From Aliivibrio fischeri (GTDB lineage: Bacteria; Pseudomonadota; Gammaproteobacteria; Enterobacterales; Vibrionaceae): 64,000 bases of DNA. This document shows, in pieces, positions 8,712 to 18,455 of the stretch. The position numbers were made by a program, and so were the translations under genes. Where the stretch lies: assembly GCA_038993745.2 (NCBI GenBank), contig CP160629.1, positions 1,922,001 through 1,986,000 on the forward strand, given 5' to 3'. Within the stretch, counting starts at the first letter, position 1; the number at the start of each line of letters is the position of its first letter. The notes beneath the pieces were generated by a model that worked only from the letters and a program-made list of their open reading frames with translations, was not told where the DNA came from and searched no databases.

Positions 8712-8737
8712 GAAAAAAGAGACTCAAAGGAGCCTCT
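8712..8737 (-). terminator. possible attenuator or terminator between menB and menC
   Basis: On the minus strand the 75-base gap between menB and menC holds AGAGGCTC-CTTT-GAGTCTCT (8737 down to 8718), an 8-bp stem with one G-U pair, followed directly by a run of T. This has the form of an intrinsic terminator. Because menC and menE are needed in the same pathway, it probably works as a partial terminator, or menC-menE has its own promoter. Confidence 0.6.
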
Positions 8738-8765
8738 AATACTTAATTGAATCTGTAACAGCGAA

Positions 8766-9647
8766 TTATGGGTTACGAGGGAACTTATCGAAGTCTGGAC
8801 GACGTTTTTCGTTAAACGCGTTACGACCCTCTTGACCTTCTTCTGTCATGTAGAACATCATTGTTGCGTTACCCGCTAACTCTTGAAGACCTGCTTGGCC
8901 ATCACAATCAGCATTTAACGCCGCTTTTAGACAACGTAATGCCATTGGGCTGTGTTGTAGTGTTTCACGACACCAACGAACCGTTTCTTTTTCTAGATCA
9001 GCAACAGGAACAACCGTGTTTACTAAACCCATATCCAACGCTTCTTGAGCATCGTAGAAACGGCAAAGGAACCAGATTTCACGAGCTTTCTTCTGACCAA
9101 CGATACGAGCCATGTAAGAAGCACCCCAACCACCATCAAAAGAACCTACTTTAGGCCCTGTTTGACCAAACTGTGCATTTTCAGCAGCAATGGTTAAGTC
9201 ACACATCATATGAAGAACGTGACCACCACCAACAGCGTAACCTGCTACTGCAGCAATCACAGGTTTTGGACAAGTACGGATTTGACGTTGGAAATCCAAT
9301 ACGTTTAAGTGGTGTGTACCGCTATCATCACGGTAACCGCCGTAATCGCCACGGATCTTCTGGTCGCCACCAGAACAGAATGCGTCTTCACCTAAACCAG
9401 TTAAAATGATCACACCTACTTTTTCATCGTAACGTGCATCCGCTAACGCATCGATCATCTCTTTTACTGTGCCCGGACGAAATGCGTTACGCACTTGTGG
9501 ACGAGCAATCGTAATTTTTGCGATACCATCCGCTGATTTGTGGTACTGAATGTCTTCGTATTGCGCAGTGCAATCTGTCCAATCTACTGGAGCGTAAAGT
9601 TCTTCTTCTGAAATGCCAACAGTTCTTGCCATGGGATTTATGTCCAT
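8766..9647 (-). CDS. menB: 1,4-dihydroxy-2-naphthoyl-CoA synthase
   Basis: Cyclises o-succinylbenzoyl-CoA to 1,4-dihydroxy-2-naphthoyl-CoA. The protein is of crotonase fold. The family motifs are [16 protein letters not shown] (about 90-105), [17 protein letters not shown] (about 133-150) and [14 protein letters not shown], with the active-site aspartate and bicarbonate-site glycine expected for MenB. As called it has 293 residues. A second in-frame ATG (MARTVGIS, 9630-9632) is a plausible alternative start and would give 288 residues, closer to E. coli MenB. The called start overlaps the end of menH by 10 bases, which suits translational coupling. Confidence 0.95.
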   Translation of the reverse strand: MDINPMARTVGISEEELYAPVDWTDCTAQYEDIQYHKSADGIAKITIARPQVRNAFRPGTVKEMIDALADARYDEKVGVIILTGLGEDAFCSGGDQKIRGDYGGYRDDSGTHHLNVLDFQRQIRTCPKPVIAAVAGYAVGGGHVLHMMCDLTIAAENAQFGQTGPKVGSFDGGWGASYMARIVGQKKAREIWFLCRFYDAQEALDMGLVNTVVPVADLEKETVRWCRETLQHSPMALRCLKAALNADCDGQAGLQELAGNATMMFYMTEEGQEGRNAFNEKRRPDFDKFPRNP

Positions 9648-10432
9648 TGTTGTAAGAATGTATTAAGTACATGTGTAAAGCGTTCGGGCTGTTCCACATG
9701 AGCGTTATGCCCTGCCTGAGCAATGATTTGATACGTTAATTGACTTTGCTCAGCCAAGTGTTGAAATTTTTTATCTGCTTCACCGCAAATATAAAGAATT
9801 GGAATGGTGCTACGATGTAATGCATCAAGCAAATATGGTTGCTTAGCAAGTGACGTAGATCTCAACATCATTCCAATTGCAGGTCCAAGATTATCACTTC
9901 TCTTGGTTACTAAAACTTGTCTTTGCTCAGGGTTTAGTGAAGAAAACACCGCTTGTTGATACCAATTGTCTAAAACATCAACAATAGGTAGTTCTTCAAA
10001 GCGCTTTGCCCATTGAATATCATTTTCCAAGCGCAGCTGCTTTTCTTCTTCTGAAACTAAGCCAAAGTTTCCACCTTCAATACACAGTCCTTTTACCTTT
10101 ATCGTAGAAGGCAAAGAATACATAGCATGAAGATACATCGCTAATCGCCCACCCAACGAGTACCCAACAAGGATAAAGGCCTGATATGGTGATTTTTCCA
10201 ATTGTTCAACAATCAACTGGCAGCTCTGTTCAAATCCCTCATTGTGATCCAATAAGGTTGATTGACTGTTTCCATGTCCTGGAAGATCAATTAATAATAC
10301 CGGATGCGTCTTTGCAACCTTTGCAGCGATGCTTGACCAATCTTTCGTTGATCCTAACAATCCATGTAAAAATACCACGCAAGGTTGAGTGGTATTTTTC
10401 ATGGTTTCCAATTGATTAGAATAAAGCGGCAT
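9638..10432 (-). CDS. menH: SHCHC synthase (alpha/beta hydrolase)
   Basis: Eliminates pyruvate from SEPHCHC to give SHCHC, the substrate of MenC. The 264-residue alpha/beta hydrolase has the oxyanion segment [12 protein letters not shown] (about 20-31), DLPGHGNS, the nucleophile elbow VGYSLGGR with serine near residue 91, and the catalytic histidine in [11 protein letters not shown] near the C-terminus. Its position between menD and menB and the sequence distinguish it from general esterases. It overlaps menD by 17 bases and menB by 10. Confidence 0.93.
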   Translation of the reverse strand: MPLYSNQLETMKNTTQPCVVFLHGLLGSTKDWSSIAAKVAKTHPVLLIDLPGHGNSQSTLLDHNEGFEQSCQLIVEQLEKSPYQAFILVGYSLGGRLAMYLHAMYSLPSTIKVKGLCIEGGNFGLVSEEEKQLRLENDIQWAKRFEELPIVDVLDNWYQQAVFSSLNPEQRQVLVTKRSDNLGPAIGMMLRSTSLAKQPYLLDALHRSTIPILYICGEADKKFQHLAEQSQLTYQIIAQAGHNAHVEQPERFTHVLNTFLQQWT

Positions 10433-12149
10433 GCTGAATGGTCTGAAAAAGACGTGTTAGCTCTTCACCAGATTGACCTGCTGGTGTATTGATCTCAATT
10501 AAATGAATGCCCTTTTCTAAGCCATCGTTAATCATTGACATGGCACAGCTTAGAGTTTCTGGCCTATGGTAGGACAAACCAAACATCGCAGCAGCATGGC
10601 TGAACTCTAGCTGATGAGGCATACGATAGAAATCATCTTTCTTTTTCTCATTCACGGGTAATAAATCAAAAATACCACCGCCATCGTTATTCATCACCAC
10701 AACAACCATAGGTTGCGTCGCTTGCTTTAATAACGCTAAAGAATTCAAATCATAAAGTAATGACGTATCCCCAACTAAAGCGAGTAACGGTTTATCATTA
10801 GCTAACTGAACCCCAACGGCTGTAGCTACTAAGCCATCAATACCTGAAGCGCCACGATTGGTGTATACATTTTTTTGATTAAGCTCACCAGTCATGTCCA
10901 ATAGGCGTACTATCAAGCTGTTACCAACAAACCAATCGCAATCATTGGCTTTTTGGCCTACGGTAAGCGCAAAGCTTAATTCAGATAATGTTTCGCTATT
11001 GCACGCCATAGAACGAGCCAGCGCCAATGCATTCTGTGATGCCACTTTAAGAGATTCACTCCAATGAACAGATGGCGCATGGTCAAATACACAATCTCTA
11101 TCAGCAAGGCTGTCTGCGTGTGTTTGGCACCAAGTTGAAATATCAGCACGATAACGAACATGTGCATGACAACTTTCGTTTAATAACTCACTATGAGAGT
11201 CGATTAAATAATAAGCCTGTTGGTAGTTTTTCAACCATGCACCCAAACGTTTTGATACTAATCGAGCACCAAATTGTAAAACGCACTCAACTTCGGATAA
11301 CAACTCAAAACACGCACTATTTTGTAGCCACAAATCGTAATGTGCCCACTCTGAATAATAACCTGATTGTGGATCAGCCAATACTGGCCAACCAAGTTCT
11401 TTTGCTAACTGTGCTGCGCAATTTGCTTCTTCTAAAGAGACTTTACCGATAATAACAACCCCTTTCTTACGTGCCGTTTGCATCCAGTTAGGTGATAACG
11501 TTACATGAGAAAAGTAAGGTGTTTGTTGTATATAAGAAGAAGTATCCGCTTTCCAGTTCTGAATTGGTGCTAAATAATCAACAAGAAGGCTATCGTCTTT
11601 TTTGCCATAAAACGGCTCAGGGAAAGGGCAATTAATATGGATAGCGCCACCCTGCTCTTGTTGAACAAAGCACGCTTGATCAAGACGGCTTAATAACCAC
11701 TGTGCCGGCACGTTTTGACTTGGAGAAGGCAATTGAAGCGAATGGCAAACGTGTGACGAAAAAATACCCTGCTGATTAATTGCTTGGTTCGCTCCACAAT
11801 TAATCAATTCAACAGGACGATCTGCAGTAAGTAAGACGAGTTTTTCTTTGGTTAATCCTGATTCAGCAACTGATGGCAATAAATTAGCGACTGCAGTACC
11901 TGAAGTGACAATAACAGCAACAGGATCATTAGATGCTTTAGCAATACCTAAAGCTAAAAAGCCCAAGCCACGCTCATCAAAATGGGTATGGATGGATAAA
12001 AGAGCATGTTCAGAAGCGGCAAGAGTTAGTGGGGTTGAACGCGAGCCCGGAGCGATGCAAATATGCTTTACTCCATTTCGAACTAACTCCTCAATAATTA
12101 ACTCAGCCCAAACTTGATTTAGCATTACTTGCTGCTCAGGTTGCATCAT
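10416..12149 (-). CDS. menD: SEPHCHC synthase, thiamine diphosphate enzyme
   Basis: Joins 2-oxoglutarate-derived succinic semialdehyde to isochorismate, the first committed step of menaquinone synthesis. The 577-residue protein shows the ThDP enzyme layout. The N-terminal pyrimidine-binding domain has CIAPGSRSTPLTLAA near residue 31 and the catalytic glutamate region in HTHFDERGLGFLALG. The C-terminal pyrophosphate domain has GDTSLLYDLNSL followed by NNDGGGIF (the GDx(25-30)N motif, about 453-490). Its start overlaps the menF stop by 4 bases (ATGA), typical of translational coupling. Confidence 0.95.
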   Translation of the reverse strand: MMQPEQQVMLNQVWAELIIEELVRNGVKHICIAPGSRSTPLTLAASEHALLSIHTHFDERGLGFLALGIAKASNDPVAVIVTSGTAVANLLPSVAESGLTKEKLVLLTADRPVELINCGANQAINQQGIFSSHVCHSLQLPSPSQNVPAQWLLSRLDQACFVQQEQGGAIHINCPFPEPFYGKKDDSLLVDYLAPIQNWKADTSSYIQQTPYFSHVTLSPNWMQTARKKGVVIIGKVSLEEANCAAQLAKELGWPVLADPQSGYYSEWAHYDLWLQNSACFELLSEVECVLQFGARLVSKRLGAWLKNYQQAYYLIDSHSELLNESCHAHVRYRADISTWCQTHADSLADRDCVFDHAPSVHWSESLKVASQNALALARSMACNSETLSELSFALTVGQKANDCDWFVGNSLIVRLLDMTGELNQKNVYTNRGASGIDGLVATAVGVQLANDKPLLALVGDTSLLYDLNSLALLKQATQPMVVVVMNNDGGGIFDLLPVNEKKKDDFYRMPHQLEFSHAAAMFGLSYHRPETLSCAMSMINDGLEKGIHLIEINTPAGQSGEELTRLFQTIQHAALF

Positions 12150-13468
12150 GCGACTTGCGACTCCGTGATATCTGAACTCACATTAGTATCAGATTCTAAT
12201 AAGGTACATAAAGTAGAGGTTTTTCTATCTAACTCGTCCCATTCACTGCTTGGCTCAGAGCCCGGAACAATACCAGCACCTGCAAATAAGTGAAGTTTAT
12301 TACCCATAACCAAAGCACTACGAATAGCAACACAAAATTCACTGCGTTGTTGACTCAAGAAGCCGACAGCACCGCTATACCAACCACGAGCAAAAGGTTC
12401 ATTATCAATAATGAAATCCAAAGCCGACATACGAGGTAATCCAGCAATAGCTGCCGTTGGTTGTAAGTTATCAAGTAATTGAGAGTCACTGCATTCCGCA
12501 TTAATTTCAGCAGAAATAGGACGTTTTAAATGCTGAACTTTGCGTAATTTCACCAATTCTGATGTATCAGCAACGTTCATTGAAATACTGAACTTAGATA
12601 AACGGTGAACAATATCGTCCACCACTAAACGGTTTTCATACTGATTTTTCTTATCCGAAATTAACCATGAAGCTAATTGGTTATCTTCTTCTTCGTCATG
12701 GCCACGCCCAATCGTACCAGCTAATGCTTCTGTTTTTAGAGCATAGCCATTACGTACATATAAACGCTCTGGTGTTGAACCAATAAAACAATGCTCGCTA
12801 TCCAACGCCATCATAAAATGAAAACTGTGGCTATTTGACTGGCGACTTGCTTTTAAAAACTGAGCAGACGATAAATTCTGATCAAGCGTCAATGTCGTTT
12901 TACGAGCGAGTACCACTTTCTCAAACTGCTTATTTTCAATTGCAGTTAACGCTTTATTGACCATGTTTGACCAATCCGCTTTTTCAGGCGTATTGATACG
13001 TTGAGTTACTCGGCAATGTAATTCAGATAAATCATCAAACTCTTCTGTCATTTTGTTTAATGTAGAGAGCAAACGGGAATTATCTTCTGACAAATTCACC
13101 ATAATATTCCACGATGAACCCAAACGCGTAATTTCTACTTGAGGAAGAAAAAAGAAAGATGACATACAGCGACGATTACGTTCAGTTCGACCATCAAAAG
13201 ATCGACCACCCCAAATACGTTGCTGAGGAGCGAGAACTTTTTGAGCGGCACTAGGGTCGGTAAACGTCTTAACTTGACCCAATACTGCCACTTCTTCTTC
13301 ACCGTCACGTGATTGCCAATAAAACTTAGGAAATACAGGTTGTGCTTCTAACCAATCAATTAGCTGCTCACCAATAGACCAATCCAGTTTTAAAGAAATT
13401 GTATGGGATGTTGTTGCCTGTGTAATTTGATGACGGATCGATTCAATGGCATCTTGAAAAGTGGACAA
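12146..13468 (-). CDS. menF: menaquinone-specific isochorismate synthase
   Basis: Converts chorismate to isochorismate, the entry to menaquinone synthesis. The 440-residue protein has the chorismate-binding domain in the C-terminal ~270 residues: FEKVVLARKT with the base lysine, ALAGTIGRGHDEEED near 245, and FAGAGIVPGSEPSSEWDE near 395 with Mg-binding glutamates. The N-terminal ~150 residues are the usual variable domain. It is the first gene of the menFDHBCE cluster. The linkage to menD separates it from EntC-type enzymes used for siderophores. Confidence 0.94.
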   Translation of the reverse strand: MSTFQDAIESIRHQITQATTSHTISLKLDWSIGEQLIDWLEAQPVFPKFYWQSRDGEEEVAVLGQVKTFTDPSAAQKVLAPQQRIWGGRSFDGRTERNRRCMSSFFFLPQVEITRLGSSWNIMVNLSEDNSRLLSTLNKMTEEFDDLSELHCRVTQRINTPEKADWSNMVNKALTAIENKQFEKVVLARKTTLTLDQNLSSAQFLKASRQSNSHSFHFMMALDSEHCFIGSTPERLYVRNGYALKTEALAGTIGRGHDEEEDNQLASWLISDKKNQYENRLVVDDIVHRLSKFSISMNVADTSELVKLRKVQHLKRPISAEINAECSDSQLLDNLQPTAAIAGLPRMSALDFIIDNEPFARGWYSGAVGFLSQQRSEFCVAIRSALVMGNKLHLFAGAGIVPGSEPSSEWDELDRKTSTLCTLLESDTNVSSDITESQVA

Positions 13469-13851
13469 ATTAACCTCTCTTGATCGTTTTCAGCCATCAT
13501 GGCAACCGACTTGCACAAGCGGAATTGCTTGTTATTTCCTTGTATGAACTAGTGATTCTAGCAAAAGGTTTGTAAATAAAAAATAATTCACATCAATTGT
13601 ATGTCTAAAAAATAAAACTCTTATCAAATTTTGCTTGTTTATGAAAATCTAAAACAAGAAAAGCAATACCTAAAAAATTCTTAAGTCACGCAAAAAAGAC
13701 GATGAAATTAAAAGAAGAGAAATTATCTATTTTTAGATAGAAATATGGCAGAAGATGTTTTTACATGATTTTTTTCTAAAAATTGGTTCTCAGCCTATTA
13801 GAAATAGTGTAATTTGAATCTATATCGTTTTTATATCATCAGGGTTTCACC
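13469..13851 (+). other. divergent intergenic region between menF and alaA
   Basis: A 383-base gene-free, very AT-rich stretch that must hold the promoters of the men cluster (leftward) and alaA (rightward). The one clear structure is a palindrome, ACAAGC-GGAATT-GCTTGT at 13515-13532, about 50 bases upstream of menF. It could be an operator or a hairpin in the leader. I see no convincing CRP, FNR or known operator match and no open reading frame worth calling. Confidence 0.5.
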
Positions 13852-15066
13852 ATGCAAAATATTGGAATGTCATCAAAACTTAGCAGTGTATGCTACGACA
13901 TCCGTGGTCCAGTTCTTAAACATGCTAAGCGAATGGAAGAAGAAGGCCACAAAATTCTTAAGTTAAATATTGGGAATCCAGCCCCATTTGGCTTTGACGC
14001 CCCTGATGAAATCCTTGTTGATGTGATTAAAAATCTACCAACATCGCAAGGTTACTGTGATTCAAAAGGCATTTACTCAGCACGTAAAGCTGTTGTTCAA
14101 CATTATCAACGTCGTGGTCTATTAGATTTGGACGTAGAAGATGTTTACATCGGTAATGGTGCGTCTGAGCTGATCGTTATGGCAATGCAAGCATTGTTAA
14201 ATAATGGCGATGAGATGCTAGTTCCTGCTCCTGATTACCCATTATGGACAGCGGCAGTGTCACTTTCAGGTGGTAAACCTGTGCATTACATGTGTGATGA
14301 AGGGGCAGATTGGTACCCAGATTTAGACGACATTAAAAAGAAAATCACACCAAACACTAAAGGTATCGTGTTAATTAACCCGAATAACCCAACAGGTGCG
14401 GTATACAGTCGTGATTTCTTACTACAAGTTGTCGAAATTGCACGTCAAAACAACCTAATCATTTTTGCTGATGAAATTTATGACAAAGTACTTTATGACG
14501 GTGCAGTTCATACTACATTGGCAACATTAGCGCCTGATATCTTAACGGTAACATTCAACGGTCTATCTAAAGCGTATCGAGTATGTGGTTTCCGTGGTGG
14601 TTGGATGTTCTTAAACGGTCCTAAAGATCACGCTCAAGGCTACATTGCTGGTTTGGATATGCTTGCTTCAATGCGCTTATGTGCAAACGTACCTATGCAA
14701 CATGCGATTCAAACAGCGTTAGGTGGTTATCAAAGCATTAATGAGCTTCTGCTTCCTGGCGGTCGTCTATTAGAGCAGCGTGATAAAGCGTATGACCTTA
14801 TTACACAAATTCCTGGTGTAAGTTGTGTGAAACCAAAAGGCGCAATGTATCTGTTCCCTAAACTTGATCCTAAGATGTACAAGATTAAAGATGATCAGAA
14901 GTTTGTGCTGGATTTCTTAATCAAAGAGAAGGTTCTACTAGTTCAAGGAACTGGCTTTAACTGGCCAACACCTGATCACTTCCGTATCGTGACATTACCA
15001 CGAGTTGATGATCTAGAAACTGCGATTGGTCGCCTAGAGCGCTTCCTACACACTTACAAACAATAA
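13852..15066 (+). CDS. alaA: alanine-synthesising PLP aminotransferase
   Basis: A class I/II aminotransferase of the AlaA (YfbQ) group that makes alanine from pyruvate with glutamate. It has 404 residues, one short of E. coli AlaA. Visible motifs are NIGNPAPFGFDAP near residue 39, INPNNPTGAVYS near 175, the aspartate in IFADEIYDKVLYD and the PLP-binding lysine in FNGLSKAYRVCGFRGGW near 240. It is a single gene: it faces away from menF and ends in a hairpin terminator before the convergent sgrR. Leucine-responsive control is known for the E. coli gene but cannot be seen here. Confidence 0.93.
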   Translation: MQNIGMSSKLSSVCYDIRGPVLKHAKRMEEEGHKILKLNIGNPAPFGFDAPDEILVDVIKNLPTSQGYCDSKGIYSARKAVVQHYQRRGLLDLDVEDVYIGNGASELIVMAMQALLNNGDEMLVPAPDYPLWTAAVSLSGGKPVHYMCDEGADWYPDLDDIKKKITPNTKGIVLINPNNPTGAVYSRDFLLQVVEIARQNNLIIFADEIYDKVLYDGAVHTTLATLAPDILTVTFNGLSKAYRVCGFRGGWMFLNGPKDHAQGYIAGLDMLASMRLCANVPMQHAIQTALGGYQSINELLLPGGRLLEQRDKAYDLITQIPGVSCVKPKGAMYLFPKLDPKMYKIKDDQKFVLDFLIKEKVLLVQGTGFNWPTPDHFRIVTLPRVDDLETAIGRLERFLHTYKQ

Positions 15067-15090
15067 ATTGTTCTTGTTATAAAAATTCAA

Positions 15091-15118
15091 AAGCCTGCTC
15101 ACTTGCAGGCTTTTTTAT
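15091..15118 (+). terminator. bidirectional terminator between alaA and sgrR
   Basis: AAGCCTGC at 15091-15098 pairs with GCAGGCTT at 15105-15112 around a 6-base loop and is followed by a T-run. The A-run before it gives a T-run on the other strand as well, so it can serve both convergent genes. Confidence 0.9.
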
Positions 15119-15123
15119 ACTCA

Positions 15124-16866
15124 CTAATCTTCAGACCACACATCTCGAATTGCAGGCCACCCCCACCCCGTGATAGAAACACCTTTAAGTACATCTTGAA
15201 AACGTAAAGTCTGCTTATGATGAAAAAGAGGTAATATTTTATAATCACTAATCAGACTTGAAGAAACAGGCTCTAATTTACCTAAATAGTATGTTAATTC
15301 AGTTATATTCCTAATATTAATTAACTCTGATTGTAGCCATTCTTTCGTCTCTAATGAAAGACTTTGCTGCAAAATAGGATTGGATAATAACCAACGAAAG
15401 ATCGATGTTGGGCGGTTATCATCTAAGTCTAGACTCGTTAAGATGACATCTTCAAGCAACGTCTTTTCTTTTGCTTTTCTATAAAACTCATCAAAAGAAT
15501 AACTATTAATCTGACACTTTACGCCAAGCTGGCTTAATATCTCCATCATTGCACTGGCACATCGAAATAACGTTTGATGATCAAATACTGCTATAGACAA
15601 TGTTTCAGGTAACTCTAGTTCTGTTGTTGGCGAGTTAAGTGTTTTCATCCAATGTTGAAGCAGATTATAGGCTGGGACTGCTTCTATTTTTTCTCCTGAT
15701 TTAATCACTTCATCTTGTAACTTATTAGGAGATAAAATCTGACTTAAATATTTTCGTTGTAATAATGATAACCCTGAACTGTGATTAAATAACGCAAGTA
15801 AACATCCATCTTCAATTCTTGTTCTTACTTCGTTACTCCTCATTTTTTTATTATCTTGGCTCTTTTCGAGATAATGAGTACAAGTGACCTTTTGATCTAA
15901 ATCGACTTGTCCACTCTTCATTGCAATTTTACCTAATGAATCCATTGCAACCTTCCATATCGTGACACTATCAACTAATGCACGACAACCATAATATCGC
16001 TCAAAAGCCTGTAGTTGTAATCGTGTATCTGAAAGAGAATCGACTTGAAAGAAACCACTGCCAATACTTGTTTTTGATGACGATAACTGAGAAACAGGTT
16101 GAATCGAGTAACGAGCATCAGCAAGTAAACCCGCAAAGCCTAAATCCGGTTGGTTTAACTTAAACTCAATACAATGTGTATTGGGAGCAGAAATAGTGGT
16201 GACGTGCTCTAATTCATCTTGATACTCTGGCAACTCTTTTAATTTTTGAAATAATTCAGCGACACATTCTGCAGTAATTATACTTCCATCATGAAAATAC
16301 AATTGTGGTCGTAAATAGAAACGCCATCGATATGCTTGTTCATCATAAGTCCAATGGTGAGCTAATTGAGAGGACAGTTTTCCCGAAAAATCACATTCAG
16401 TTAAACAGCAATAAACCTGTCGTAAAAGAAAACGCTCACTATTTCTTAATGAACAATGTGGTAATAATGCAGAAAAAGAACGAGGATAAGTAAGCTGAAT
16501 ATGTAGTTCTCCTTCACGTCGAACCACACCTGAGGTATTTTGAAGTAACGCCCCAAATAAAGCATGATCATGATCTATCAAAGCTAATGCTTTTTCATAC
16601 TTACCATTAGAGATCATGGTCTTAGCTAATTCTGATTTCAACTCATTGACGTGGTAATTTAAATAAAGAACAGAACGTTGATTTCGACCAACCTTTGGAT
16701 GCCATTCTAACCACCCTAACTGGCTCATTTCTTTTAAAATAGTTCGGCAATGTCTTGCACTCGTGAAAACGAGATCTGCCACCTCATTTAAAGTAATTAA
16801 AACTTCCGTTCGAACACCTAATTCAACCATGCGAAAATAATAAGCAGCCAGTTTACCTTCAATCAA
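15124..16866 (-). CDS. sgrR: SgrR family transcriptional regulator
   Basis: A 580-residue regulator with the SgrR layout. An N-terminal winged-helix HTH (about residues 15-60, with LITLNEVADLVFTSARHCR and LGWLEWHPKVGRN) is joined to a periplasmic-solute-binding-like domain (SBP_bac_5 type) over most of the rest (FYLRPQLYFHDGSIITAECV, with FKLNQPD). SgrR activates the sgrS small RNA in enteric bacteria during sugar-phosphate stress. It is slightly longer than E. coli SgrR (551). The sequence upstream is a 180-base gap followed by a divergent small ORF, the position sgrS/sgrT occupies in enterics. Confidence 0.87.
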   Translation of the reverse strand: MIEGKLAAYYFRMVELGVRTEVLITLNEVADLVFTSARHCRTILKEMSQLGWLEWHPKVGRNQRSVLYLNYHVNELKSELAKTMISNGKYEKALALIDHDHALFGALLQNTSGVVRREGELHIQLTYPRSFSALLPHCSLRNSERFLLRQVYCCLTECDFSGKLSSQLAHHWTYDEQAYRWRFYLRPQLYFHDGSIITAECVAELFQKLKELPEYQDELEHVTTISAPNTHCIEFKLNQPDLGFAGLLADARYSIQPVSQLSSSKTSIGSGFFQVDSLSDTRLQLQAFERYYGCRALVDSVTIWKVAMDSLGKIAMKSGQVDLDQKVTCTHYLEKSQDNKKMRSNEVRTRIEDGCLLALFNHSSGLSLLQRKYLSQILSPNKLQDEVIKSGEKIEAVPAYNLLQHWMKTLNSPTTELELPETLSIAVFDHQTLFRCASAMMEILSQLGVKCQINSYSFDEFYRKAKEKTLLEDVILTSLDLDDNRPTSIFRWLLSNPILQQSLSLETKEWLQSELINIRNITELTYYLGKLEPVSSSLISDYKILPLFHHKQTLRFQDVLKGVSITGWGWPAIRDVWSED

Positions 16867-17046
16867 AACATCACCTCTTTTTTATTCTTACTTCCCCATT
16901 TAAATAAAATACACCTACAAATGGCAAATTTACAATTAAAAACCACAATAATAGGAACTAAATAATAAAATTCACTCTCTTTTTAGCTTCCCTATAATTT
17001 GAAATAATTTATTTACTCCATCACAACGACCTACAGTAGGCTTAGT

Positions 17047-17229
17047 ATGAAATTATTATCAAACAAACATTCAACAGCACTAAAAGATTACTACCAGTCA
17101 AAATTGCTTATGACAAAAAATTGGATTGAAGTAGAGGCTATTTTGTATATGTCATCACTGCTAAACCTTCAAAAAGAAGAAATACACAGTGATGAATTAA
17201 GTAGGAAAAATAAGGAGATTCAGGATTAG
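17047..17229 (+). CDS. small lysine-rich protein divergent from sgrR (unknown)
   Basis: A 60-residue open frame with an AGG 6 bases before its ATG, in an AT-rich intergenic region. The product is hydrophilic and rich in K and E with no membrane helix or signal peptide. I recognise no family. Its place, directly upstream of and divergent from sgrR, is where enteric bacteria carry sgrS and the small peptide SgrT, but the sequence does not resemble SgrT. I do not see the strong hairpin with long U-tail expected of an Hfq-bound RNA downstream. It may be a real small gene or chance. Confidence 0.4.
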   Translation: MKLLSNKHSTALKDYYQSKLLMTKNWIEVEAILYMSSLLNLQKEEIHSDELSRKNKEIQD

Positions 17230-17248
17230 ACTAATGATTCAAAAATCT

Positions 17249-17782
17249 TCAACGCTCACGTACAAAGTGGTTCTGAACAATCGCACCAAGGAAGGTTTCG
17301 CTCTTCACAAACTTAAAGTTTAGCGGTTGTTCTAAACCAGCAAATAATGGTGAGCCTCCACCTAACAGCACAGGTATCGTGGTAATAATAAGCTCATCAA
17401 TCAAGTCCTCTTTTAAAAAGTTTTGGATAGTCACTCCACCATCGATATACAGGTTTTTAAAACCTTTGGCATGAATCTCATTAAGAACCTCTTTCAACTC
17501 ACCCTTAACTAAAAAGACCTTGTCTTCATACCCTTCAGGAACAGAGGTCATGGTATTACTCAGAACAAAAACCGGTTTTAAATAAGGCCACTCAACATCA
17601 AAACTTAATACCATATCCAAAGTATTACGTCCCATCACCATGGCATCAATACGATCAAAATGTTCAACAAAACCCATCGAATCTTGTTCTGGATTTGGAA
17701 TTGCATGTAGCCAGTCAAGGCCTCCGTTTTTATCTGCAATATAACCATCTAAACTTGTTGCTATAAATACACTGTTTGACAT
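17249..17782 (-). CDS. dihydrofolate reductase family protein (RibD C-terminal type)
   Basis: A 177-residue cytoplasmic protein of the RibD C-terminal/DHFR-like fold. It starts SVFIATSLDGYIADKNGGLDWL, with the NADPH-site segments AMVMGRNTLDMVL near residue 46 and LYIDGGVTIQNFL near 110, and IPVLLGGGSPLF near 135. These are features of the YyaP/YwjB group of uncharacterised reductases rather than folate-pathway DHFR. It is divergent from the TetR gene at 17893, 110 bases away, so it is a likely target of that regulator. The substrate is unknown. Confidence 0.82.
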   Translation of the reverse strand: MSNSVFIATSLDGYIADKNGGLDWLHAIPNPEQDSMGFVEHFDRIDAMVMGRNTLDMVLSFDVEWPYLKPVFVLSNTMTSVPEGYEDKVFLVKGELKEVLNEIHAKGFKNLYIDGGVTIQNFLKEDLIDELIITTIPVLLGGGSPLFAGLEQPLNFKFVKSETFLGAIVQNHFVRER

Positions 17783-17892
17783 GCAATACCTCGATTCTGA
17801 TTCGTTAATAGTCTTTACTTGGCTTTGATTATTTCTTTCTATATAATTATTCTACACTGTAGAAATTAATATTAGTTTAACGAGGAATTTAA

Positions 17893-18455
17893 ATGTCTGT
17901 CAAGGAGAAAAAAAGAGGAAGACCTAGTGGTTCGAATAAACAATTAAGCCAAAAATCCATAATGATAATGGCAAAAGAATTAATGAAATCAGAAGGAAAA
18001 ATCCCAAGTATTCGCAAACTGGCCACGCATCTAAATGTTGATGCAATGGCTATCTACTATTACTTCAGCAATAAAAACGCGCTACTTGAAGCCATCACAG
18101 TGTCATTAATTGAAGAGATACATCAACCAAAAGAACAAACTGACTGGCAAGATGAATTACATCTGTTATGTGTAAGTTACCTACGCTTACTCAATACGTA
18201 TACAGGACTACTTGAAACACTGCTGTCGATGACATCGCAAGGGCCAGCTGATATTTTTACCGAACGTTTTAGCATGATCATTGAGCCACTTGAACTCGAT
18301 AATACAGCGAAAAAAATGCCTTGGATCTATTAGCTGATTACCTACATGGGTTTGCTCTCGCTTTACACTGTAACCCATCGCACGAATTAGATATTTCCGA
18401 ATACATCAAAGGGCCGCTTAATTTTTATTGTCTTGCCCTTAAACATTCACACTAA
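17893..18455 (+). pseudogene. TetR family regulator, frameshifted near its C-terminus
   Basis: The N-terminal HTH is intact (KRGRPSGSNK, then IPSIRKLATHLNVDAMAIYYYFSNK, residues ~36-60). As read, the frame ends after 146 residues at 18333. Adding one base to the A7 tract at 18310-18316 continues the protein as KKNALDLLADYLHGFALALH... to a stop at 18453-18455, giving 187 residues, a normal TetR length. The restored end overlaps the convergent AraC gene by 4 bases. It is divergent from the DHFR-like gene and probably controls it. The break may be a sequence error, as for four other genes in this window. Confidence 0.8.
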
